A model generated the notes under the pieces. The model had not been told where the DNA came from and did not search any database. It worked only from the letters and a program-made list of their open reading frames with translations. Below, piece by piece: positions 1 to 5,049 of a stretch of DNA of 5,446 nt. Both the position numbers and the translations under genes were made by a program. Source of the DNA: Oscillospiraceae bacterium (GTDB lineage Bacteria; Bacillota; Clostridia; Oscillospirales; Oscillospiraceae); contig JAISFB010000039.1 of NCBI GenBank assembly GCA_031263805.1, forward strand, positions 1 to 5,446, given 5' to 3'. Position 1 is the stretch's first letter. Every line of letters starts with the position of its first letter.

Positions 1-198
1 GCCGAAAAAAGAACGCAGCCGCCCACGGAGCAAGAGATGCGCTTCAACGCCGAACGCGAGGGCTACGACGTCGGCGCGCAGCGCCAAGCCCCCGAGCCTC
101 CCAAGACGGACGGCCCCGCGCTCGACTGGGCAAAAATCGGCTTCGGCAAGGCCAGCCGCGACGCCGACTGGGTCGAAGCCGGCAAAAAAGCTGACTGA
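1..198 (+). CDS. Unrecognised protein, C-terminal fragment (or a short 53-aa gene)
   Basis: Frame 1 is open from the window edge to a TGA at 196-198, giving 65 residues. The sequence is strongly hydrophilic, rich in Ala, Lys, Asp and Pro, with a proline-containing stretch (QAPEPPKTDGP) followed by a tail reading ALDWAKIGFGKASRDADW. There is no membrane segment, cysteine or known motif, and I do not recognise a family. Two readings are possible. Either this is the tail of a longer protein beginning upstream, which I prefer because the frame is open and coding-like before the first ATG, or it is a 53-residue gene starting at ATG 37. The second reading has some support from GGAG at 27-30, six bases before that ATG. 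It converges with the DUF4830 gene across a shared hairpin. Confidence 0.6.
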   Translation, partial: AEKRTQPPTEQEMRFNAEREGYDVGAQRQAPEPPKTDGPALDWAKIGFGKASRDADWVEAGKKAD

Positions 199-218
199 AG
201 CTCTCTTACATAAAATAA

Positions 219-255
219 AACGAGGCGCGGAGCTGTGAAGGCTCCGCGCCTCGTT
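219..255 (-). terminator. Rho-independent terminator for the DUF4830 gene, possibly bidirectional
   Basis: A perfect 15-bp inverted repeat (219-233 with 241-255, arm AACGAGGCGCGGAGC) closes a 7-base loop. Read on the minus strand, the stem is followed by a T-rich run, the complement of TAAAATAAAA at 211-220, which is the classic intrinsic-terminator layout. It starts 29 bases past the stop of the minus-strand gene. On the plus strand the stem ends in only two Ts and then ACGCGG. The hairpin may therefore weakly stop transcription from the gene ending at 198, but it is built mainly for the minus-strand transcript. Confidence 0.88.
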
Positions 256-284
256 ACGCGGGAAAACGCTTGACCGCCCCGGCT

Positions 285-755
285 TTATCGGAGCTCCGGA
301 TATTCGAGCCCGCGCATAAAGCCGTCGAGCCTTACGCTTTGCACGTCGCCCGCTATTATCTCGTTTCGGTATACTATGATATCCGCGACGGCGGAATCGT
401 CTCCGCCGGGGAAATTAAGTATCCTGTAAGTATAGCGCACAGCCTCCTCGCCGCCGTGCTTTGAGAGGTCGAAGCCCTGCGCCGTTTGTATCTCGTTGTA
501 TTTTTTGTATACGCCGTCCAAATCGCGCGGGATGATCACCGTCAGCTCTTCGACCGCGTTTTCCCCGATCTCCCAGCCGAAGCTTTCGAGATACTTAACG
601 CGGTCTGAGTTGCTTCTGACGACGCGGGAGAACGCCGCGTTTGACCCGTCGTGGCGCAGCCCGGCCAAGAGTACGATCAGTATCAGCACGGCGCCGAGCG
701 CGATAAGCGCCGCGACCGCTCTTTTTCTGTTGAATTTTGTTGTTACCATTACCAT
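285..755 (-). CDS. DUF4830 domain-containing membrane-anchored protein
   Basis: This 156-residue protein has a short basic N-terminus (TTKFNRKR), one hydrophobic segment at about residues 13-32, and an external domain from about 50 to 150. That domain matches the DUF4830 pattern as I know it: RVKYLESFGWEI, then a VIIPRDLDGVYKKYNEIQ stretch, GFDLSKHGGEE, RYTYRILNFPG, and near the end AGDVQS followed by LDGFMRGL. DUF4830 is a domain of unknown function common in Clostridia, usually a single-pass anchored protein with the domain outside the cell. I chose the ATG at 755 because GGGAG lies at 763-767, seven bases upstream. An in-frame ATG at 797 would add 14 residues but has no such site and would place the ribosome site inside the gene. 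The ATG at 749 is also possible. The gene is monocistronic as seen here and divergent from the regulator at 989. No function can be assigned. Confidence 0.85.
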   Translation of the reverse strand: MVMVTTKFNRKRAVAALIALGAVLILIVLLAGLRHDGSNAAFSRVVRSNSDRVKYLESFGWEIGENAVEELTVIIPRDLDGVYKKYNEIQTAQGFDLSKHGGEEAVRYTYRILNFPGGDDSAVADIIVYRNEIIAGDVQSVRLDGFMRGLEYPELR

Positions 756-762
756 AAAAACA

Positions 763-767
763 CTCCC
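763..767 (-). promoter_or_regulatory. Ribosome binding site deciding the DUF4830 start
   Basis: On the minus strand GGGAG is followed by seven bases (TGTTTTT) and then ATG at 755. This rules in 755 as the start over the longer in-frame ATG at 797. Confidence 0.75.
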
Positions 768-795
768 GTGCGCTATTATTGTGCGCTGCGCGCAC
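768..795. repeat. GTGCGC direct and inverted repeats upstream of the DUF4830 gene (possible operator)
   Basis: GTGCGCT occurs at 768-774 and again at 781-787, 13 bases apart start to start. The second copy pairs with GCGCAC at 790-795 as a perfect inverted repeat with a 3-base centre (781-795). The cluster lies just upstream of the DUF4830 ribosome site, where a repressor site or leader hairpin would sit. I see no convincing minus-strand promoter that would fix its position relative to transcription, so its role is open. Confidence 0.3.
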
Positions 796-854
796 ATCGC
801 TTAGTACAAGGTTATTCGCGGGCGGGACGGGATATGACCGCATATTGCTTCGGC

Positions 855-910
855 AAAAATATTTCAAAAAGTTACAAAAATTCAAAAAAGCTATTGAAAT
901 CGTCAAAAAA
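855..910. other. Phased A-tracts (probable curved DNA / UP element)
   Basis: Runs of A lie at 855-859, 866-870, 876-880, 884-889, 897-899 and 905-910. Their centres fall at about 857, 868, 878, 886.5, 898 and 907.5, a mean spacing near 10 bases, which is close to one helical turn. A-tracts phased in this way are known to bend DNA, and A-rich sequence just upstream of the -35 box can act as an UP element contacted by the RNA polymerase alpha subunit. Four of the tracts share a CAAAAA core. The block leads into and overlaps the promoter at 894-922. Confidence 0.55.
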
Positions 911-922
911 GTGGTGTATTAT
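894..922 (+). promoter_or_regulatory. Sigma-A type promoter of the regulator-ftsEX cluster
   Basis: The -35 box TTGAAA (894-899) and -10 box TATTAT (917-922) each match the consensus at five of six positions, with the optimal 17-base spacer. Transcription would start near 929-930 and give a leader of about 60 bases before the GTG at 989. The sequence upstream is strongly A-rich. It is the only clear promoter I see for the plus-strand cluster, because I found none in the gap before ftsE or between the later genes. Confidence 0.75.
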
Positions 923-988
923 TAATATCGCAATTTTGAAATAACGCGAAAAAAAGCTTAGGTATCAGGTAGAAAGGTAGGTGTCGCC

Positions 989-2125
989 GTGTCCGGCAGA
1001 ATTTTTCAGGGCGTCATTGTCCAAATGAGAGAGGCGACGGATCGTCTCGTCGGGGTCGTGGATCCGGACGGAACGGTCGTTGCCAGCACAGATTTATCTA
1101 TAGTAGGGCAGACGACGCAGCCGCCCGTCCCGCCCGACGCGCCCGACGGGGTCGCGCGCATATCCGGGCGCACGTATAAGTCGCTCGCGCCGACGGGGCG
1201 CGGTCTCGACTACGCCGTTTTTGTCGAGGGTGAGGACGAACAGGCGAGAACGGTCTGCTGGCTCGCGTCCGTCGCGGCGCAGGAGGCGAAGCTCCGGTAT
1301 GAGGAAAGCAACGACAGCACGGCGTTCATAAAGAACATATTGTTGGACAACGTGCTGCCGGGCGATATTTACGTGCGCAGCCGCGAATTCGGGTTCATTG
1401 CGGACACGCCGCGCGCCGTTTTGCTGCTGAGGCAGACGGAGAATCCGGCGCTTGACGTTATGGAGAGCGTGCGGGAGGTGTTTCCGGACACGCAGCGCGA
1501 TTTCGTCGTGTCGATGTCGGCGAGCGACACGGTCGTCGTCGCGACGCTCAAAGCCAAAGGGAACGGCGGCAACGCCGCCGAGGATGAAGACGACGATGAC
1601 GACAGGCAGGACGAGCTTCAAGAGCTTTCCTCGATGCTCGCGCGCCGTCTGCGCGTGGCGGGCGCGCCGCCGTTCGTCATCGGAGTGGGCTCCGCGGCGA
1701 AAAGCCTGCGCCAGCTCGCCGACAAGTACAAGGAAGCGCAGGTCTCGATAGAGGTCGGCAAGGTCTTTGATACGGAACGGGCGATCATCCTATACGAAAA
1801 CCTCGGTATCGGGAGGCTCATATATCAGCTTCCGAAGCGGCTGTGCGAGATGTTCCTGTCGGAGGTTTTCAAGAAAAACCCGATAGAGGCGCTTGACGCC
1901 GAAACGCTTTATACGATAAACAAGTTCTTTGAAAACAATCTGAACGTCTCCGAGACCTCGCGGAGGCTGTTCGTCCACCGAAATACGCTTGTGTACAGGC
2001 TTGAGAAAATCAAAAAGCTCACGGGGCTCGACCTGCGCGAGCTCGACCACGCCATAGTGTTCAAGGTAGCGCTGATGGTAACGAAATACTTGAGCTCACA
2101 GGGGAAGGGCGGCTTCTCAATTTAA
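989..2125 (+). CDS. CdaR/PucR-type helix-turn-helix transcriptional regulator
   Basis: This 378-residue protein has the layout of the CdaR (carbohydrate diacid regulator) / PucR family. The N-terminal part (about 13-105) contains LVGVVDPDGTVVAST, resembling the small-ligand sensing domain of CdaR. The middle (about 110-275) resembles the family's GGDEF-like domain, ending GVGSAAKSLRQLADKYKEA and AIILYENLGIGRLIYQL. The C-terminus (about 305-370) is the PucR helix-turn-helix, with NKFFENNLNVSETSRRL and then FVHRNTLVYRLEKIKKLTG. An Asp/Glu-rich stretch (198-209) interrupts the middle domain. The start is GTG at 989, with AGGTG at 979-983 and AAAGG at 973-977 as candidate ribosome sites; the ATG at codon 13 has none. 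It is the first gene after the promoter at 894-922 and lies 70 bases before ftsE, so it is probably co-transcribed with it. The ligand and targets cannot be read from the sequence. Family assignment is firm; control of the downstream genes is inference. Confidence 0.85.
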   Translation: MSGRIFQGVIVQMREATDRLVGVVDPDGTVVASTDLSIVGQTTQPPVPPDAPDGVARISGRTYKSLAPTGRGLDYAVFVEGEDEQARTVCWLASVAAQEAKLRYEESNDSTAFIKNILLDNVLPGDIYVRSREFGFIADTPRAVLLLRQTENPALDVMESVREVFPDTQRDFVVSMSASDTVVVATLKAKGNGGNAAEDEDDDDDRQDELQELSSMLARRLRVAGAPPFVIGVGSAAKSLRQLADKYKEAQVSIEVGKVFDTERAIILYENLGIGRLIYQLPKRLCEMFLSEVFKKNPIEALDAETLYTINKFFENNLNVSETSRRLFVHRNTLVYRLEKIKKLTGLDLRELDHAIVFKVALMVTKYLSSQGKGGFSI

Positions 2126-2135
2126 GGGAAGCCGC
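2109..2135 (+). other. Hairpin spanning the regulator stop codon
   Basis: GCGGCTTCTC (2109-2118) pairs with GGGAAGCCGC (2126-2135) over ten positions with one G-U pair, leaving a 7-base loop that contains the TAA stop (2123-2125). No T-run follows, so it is not a standard intrinsic terminator. A ribosome finishing the regulator would melt it. It may act as an mRNA stabiliser, a weak attenuator, or part of a leader switch for ftsE. Confidence 0.5.
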
Positions 2136-2145
2136 GACAATAACG

Positions 2146-2195
2146 TAAGGGGGATTCTTCCGCGCGGCTGACTCCGCGCGCGATCACAAAAATCA
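2146..2195 (+). promoter_or_regulatory. Unusual ftsE leader: distant SD-like sequence, GC hairpin, no SD at the start
   Basis: The only SD-like sequence before ftsE is AAGGGGGA around 2147-2154, more than 40 bases from the ATG at 2196 and far beyond normal spacing. Between them, CGCGCGG (2161-2167) and CCGCGCG (2174-2180) form a 7-bp all-GC stem with a 6-base loop. The 15 bases directly before the ATG (CGATCACAAAAATCA) contain no purine-rich SD core. No earlier start is available because an in-frame TGA lies at 2169-2171. The leader is too far from the regulator stop for simple stop-start coupling. Confidence 0.5.
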
Positions 2196-2885
2196 ATGGT
2201 TCACTTGCACGATGTGTTCAAAACTTACGCAAACGGCACGAAGGCGCTGAAAGGCGCGTCGTTCGACTTGGAGCCGGGCGAGTTCGCGTTTCTCGTCGGG
2301 CCGTCCGGCTCCGGGAAATCCACGATCATAAAGCTGCTTATCGGAGAGGTCGCGCCCACGGATGGCAAAATAACCGTGGCGGGCTTTGACGTCTCGGCGA
2401 TCAAGCCGCGCCGTCTGCCGCAGCTTCGCCGCCGCGTCGGCGTTATATTTCAGGATTTCCGCCTCATAGACAAAAAGACGGTCTATGAAAACGTCGCGTT
2501 CGCGATGCGCGCCGTCGGCGCGTCGAACAAGCAGATACGCCAGAGGGTGCCGTATGTCCTCGACCTCGTCGGGCTCGATATGAAGTCGAAGGCGTTTCCG
2601 ACGGAGCTTTCGGGCGGAGAGCAGCAGCGCGTCGCCGTCGCCCGCGCGCTCGTGAATAACCCGGGCCTCATAGTCGCGGACGAGCCGACGGGGAATCTCG
2701 ACCCCGCGCGCAGCCTCGAAATACTGACGCTGCTGCAAAAAATCAACGAGCTGCAAACCACGGTGCTCGTAGTCACGCACGAAAAATCGCTTGTAGACCA
2801 GCTGTCCCGGCGCGTCATAGCGATAGACGGCGGGCGAATAATCAGCGACGGAACGGGCGGGTATTACAACTATGAAGAGTTTTAG
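2196..2885 (+). CDS. ftsE: Cell division ATP-binding protein FtsE
   Basis: This 229-residue ABC ATPase is full length for FtsE. Visible motifs are Walker A GPSGSGKST (35-43), Q-loop IFQDFRL (Q86), signature LSGGEQQRVAVARAL (138-152), Walker B LIVADEP (158-164), D-loop GNLD (166-169) and the switch histidine in VVTHE (H195). All catalytic residues are intact. The opening HDVFKTYANGTKALKG is typical of FtsE rather than of other small ABC ATPases, and the ftsX partner follows directly. FtsE hydrolyses ATP at the inner face of the membrane and passes the conformational change to FtsX, which activates a cell-wall hydrolase outside the cell. Its 3' end overlaps ftsX by 14 bases, which suggests coupled translation and fixed stoichiometry. 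The start at 2196 is the only one consistent with family length, yet it lacks a nearby ribosome binding site. Confidence 0.95.
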   Translation: MVHLHDVFKTYANGTKALKGASFDLEPGEFAFLVGPSGSGKSTIIKLLIGEVAPTDGKITVAGFDVSAIKPRRLPQLRRRVGVIFQDFRLIDKKTVYENVAFAMRAVGASNKQIRQRVPYVLDLVGLDMKSKAFPTELSGGEQQRVAVARALVNNPGLIVADEPTGNLDPARSLEILTLLQKINELQTTVLVVTHEKSLVDQLSRRVIAIDGGRIISDGTGGYYNYEEF

Positions 2886-3759
2886 AGCGGGATATTACAT
2901 ACGCGAAGGGCTTTCGAGCATTTTCACACACGGCTTTATGTCCTTCGCCAGCGTGTTCATAATAATCGCCTGCCTTATCATAATGGGCAGCTTTACGCTT
3001 GTCGCCGTGAACGTAAATAAGATCATCGGGGAATTTGAGGACGAGAACGTCGTTCTCGCGTATGTCAACGAATCGTATTCCGTTGACGAGGCGCGTGCGC
3101 TCACGTCGGCTATCGAGGCTATCCCGAACGTGCGCACGGCGCAGTTCGTCACGCGCGAGGACGCGTTTGACAGCTTTCTCTCCGGGGTCGCGGATAAGTC
3201 GCGGTTCGCGGATATAGACGCGTCCGTGTTCCGCCACAGATTTATCATATATGTGGACGATATTGCGGGTATGGCGCGGACGCAGGACGATTTGCTGAAC
3301 ACGCAGGGCATCGTGAGGGTGACGGCGAATCTGATAATCGCGCGCGCGTTTGTCACGCTGCGGAACATCGTTTCCGGCGTTTCCGCCGTGATAGTCGCGG
3401 TACTGCTCGTCATCTCGCTGTTCATTATGATGAACACGATAAAGCTCGCCACGTTTGAGCGGCGGGACGAGATTGCTATTATGAAGATAGTGGGCGCGGC
3501 GAATTCCTTCATACGCTGGCCGTTTGTATTCGAGGGCTTTATCCTCGGGCTGCTCGGCTCACTTTTCGCGTTTATCGCGCAGTGGGGGATATACGCCGTC
3601 GTGACAGACGCGCTTATCCCGGGCGGCGGCGTCAGCTTTATACAGACGATACCGTTCTCACAGGTCTCGCTGCCGCTCTGCGCTATTTTTATAGCCATAG
3701 GCTTCGGCGTCGGGGTCTTGGGCAGCAGCTTCGCCATCCGCAAGTATCTTAAGGTTTAA
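2872..3759 (+). CDS. ftsX: Cell division permease-like protein FtsX
   Basis: This 295-residue protein shows the FtsX topology: a cytoplasmic N-terminus with GYYIREGLSSIFTHG, TM1 at about 24-46, an external domain of about 115 residues (50-165), then TM2 (167-189), TM3 (221-246) and TM4 (267-289). The hallmark cytoplasmic loop after TM2 reads NTIKLATFERRDEIAIMKIVGA (189-209), and the protein ends in SSFAIRKYLKV. The size of the external domain fits Gram-positive FtsX, where it binds the coiled coil of a hydrolase. In streptococci and mycobacteria this pairing is FtsX with PcsB or RipC. The ATG at 2872 lies inside ftsE, with a GGCGGG stretch about ten bases upstream, so translation is probably coupled. 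The next gene, 20 bases on, encodes a coiled-coil M23 peptidase, the likely external partner. Confidence 0.95.
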   Translation: MKSFRAGYYIREGLSSIFTHGFMSFASVFIIIACLIIMGSFTLVAVNVNKIIGEFEDENVVLAYVNESYSVDEARALTSAIEAIPNVRTAQFVTREDAFDSFLSGVADKSRFADIDASVFRHRFIIYVDDIAGMARTQDDLLNTQGIVRVTANLIIARAFVTLRNIVSGVSAVIVAVLLVISLFIMMNTIKLATFERRDEIAIMKIVGAANSFIRWPFVFEGFILGLLGSLFAFIAQWGIYAVVTDALIPGGGVSFIQTIPFSQVSLPLCAIFIAIGFGVGVLGSSFAIRKYLKV

Positions 3760-3779
3760 GTGCCGGGGGTCTTATTATT

Positions 3780-5018
3780 ATGAAAAACAGGAAGCTCCAC
3801 AGGATAGTCGCGATAATTCTCGCGCTCGTTATGGTCGTGTCCGTGCTTTGGGCGGCGCTGAGCGCGCTGACGGCGAGCGCCGTGACGCAGACGCAGATAG
3901 ACAAGCTGAAAAACGAGCGGAAGGAGCTGAGCGAGCAAAAGCGCGCCGTGCAGTCAGAGATAAATTCGCTGCAATACGAACAGCTTTCGGCGTCGGCAAA
4001 GAAAAAAGTGCTCGACGGCAGGATAAGCCTGACGGAGCTTGAAATCGACAACATAAACGAACAGATCGAGACCTACCGCCTGCTGATAGCCGAAAAAGAA
4101 ATCGAGGTAAGGCAGGCGCAGGGGAGAGAGGACGACCAGCTCGGCCTGTACAAGCGCCGCGTCCGCGATATGGAGGAAAACGGCGCGATCTCATATTTAG
4201 CCGTGGTGTTCGACGCGGCGAGCTTTTCCGACCTGCTCGCGCGCATCGACTTCGTCGGCGATATAATGCGCTCCGACGAGGCGGCGTACCGCGACCTCGT
4301 CCGGGCGCGGCTTGACACCGTAGCGGCGAAGGACGAGCTTATCGCGACGGTGGCGGAGCAGGAGGCGGAGAAGGTCGCGCTTCAGGAAAAGCAAGCGGAG
4401 CTTGAATTACAGGTCGCCGAATCGATCGAGCTTTTGCAGCGCATCGACGACGACCTGACCGCGCGCACGGCCTTCTGGGACGAAATAAACGCCGAGACCG
4501 AGCGGCTGCAAGCCGAAATAAACGCGCTTGCGGAGGAGTTGCGCCGCCAAGAGGAGGCCGCCGCCGCTCAGGGCCGCTCGACCGGGACCGTATATGGCAC
4601 GGGCTCCCTGCAATGGCCCGGCACGAGCAACGTTGTGACGCGTAAATTCGGTACGATGCCACACCCGATATATCACGATTTAAGGCCGCACTACGGCATT
4701 GACATACGCGCATCCTACGGTTCTGATATTCATGCCGCCGATAGCGGGAAGGTCATCACCTCGACGTACAGCTCGTCTTACGGAAATTACATAGTCATCA
4801 GCCACGGCTCGGGTATGACGACGCTTTACGCGCATATGTCAAAGCTGAAATCCAAGGTGGGGGACACCGTGTCAAAGGGCGCCGTCATCGGCTACGCCGG
4901 CTCGACGGGCGCCTCGACGGCGACGCACCTGCATTTCGAGGTCTCAGTCAACGGAGAAAAGATAGACCCGCTGAAATATTTCAGCAGCGGCGGATATACA
5001 ATTAAAGACGGCGCTTGA
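3780..5018 (+). CDS. Secreted coiled-coil M23 peptidoglycan endopeptidase, probable FtsEX client
   Basis: This 412-residue protein starts with a signal peptide (basic MKNRKLHR, hydrophobic core about 9-30, probable cleavage after TASA at residue 34). Residues 36-260 are Glu/Lys/Gln/Ala-rich coiled coil, broken at about 137-163 by a hydrophobic stretch (ISYLAVVFDAASFSDLLARI) that resembles the conserved segment of the PcsB coiled-coil domain. Residues 277-402 form an M23 (LytM) domain. By analogy with LytM, zinc ligands are H304 and D308 (HYGID) and H385 (HLHFE), with H352 (YAHMS) and H383 catalytic. All are present, so the enzyme should cut peptide cross-bridges or stems in peptidoglycan. The start has CGGGGG at 3764-3769, ten bases upstream. 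Direct linkage to ftsX and the long coiled coil point to a hydrolase kept inactive until FtsEX engages it. It resembles EnvC or PcsB in layout, but PcsB itself carries a CHAP catalytic domain. Confidence 0.92.
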   Translation: MKNRKLHRIVAIILALVMVVSVLWAALSALTASAVTQTQIDKLKNERKELSEQKRAVQSEINSLQYEQLSASAKKKVLDGRISLTELEIDNINEQIETYRLLIAEKEIEVRQAQGREDDQLGLYKRRVRDMEENGAISYLAVVFDAASFSDLLARIDFVGDIMRSDEAAYRDLVRARLDTVAAKDELIATVAEQEAEKVALQEKQAELELQVAESIELLQRIDDDLTARTAFWDEINAETERLQAEINALAEELRRQEEAAAAQGRSTGTVYGTGSLQWPGTSNVVTRKFGTMPHPIYHDLRPHYGIDIRASYGSDIHAADSGKVITSTYSSSYGNYIVISHGSGMTTLYAHMSKLKSKVGDTVSKGAVIGYAGSTGASTATHLHFEVSVNGEKIDPLKYFSSGGYTIKDGA

Positions 5019-5049
5019 CAGAAAGCAAACGAAAGGAATTGATATAAAA

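Noticed and set aside
756..797. Longer DUF4830 start at ATG 797
   Set aside because: It adds 14 residues unlike a signal or anchor region and runs through the GC repeat. The ATG at 755 has a well-spaced GGGAG.
1094..1621. Open frame (175 codons) on the minus strand opposite the regulator
   Set aside because: It is antisense to the regulator, very Arg-rich and has no recognisable motif.
2109..2135. Hairpin at the regulator stop as an intrinsic terminator
   Set aside because: No T-run follows the stem, and the next gene lies close behind on the same strand, so it is listed as a structure of unknown role.
2193..2780. Open frame (195 codons) on the minus strand opposite ftsE
   Set aside because: It is antisense to intact ftsE, and its Arg-rich composition is typical of a shadow frame.
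2895..3743. Long open frame (282 codons) on the minus strand opposite ftsX
   Set aside because: It lies wholly antisense to a well-supported gene. Its product is Ser/Thr/Met-rich without a recognisable fold, and no ribosome site was evident. Long antisense frames are expected in GC-rich coding DNA.
3773..3778. TATTAT just before the M23 start
   Set aside because: It is two bases from the ATG, so a transcript starting from it would lack the start codon. No -35 partner was seen.
5015..5020. Perfect -35 consensus TTGACA overlapping the M23 stop codon
   Set aside because: No acceptable -10 lies 16-19 bases downstream. TATAAA at 5043-5048 is 22 bases away and would start transcription inside or after the MBL start codon.
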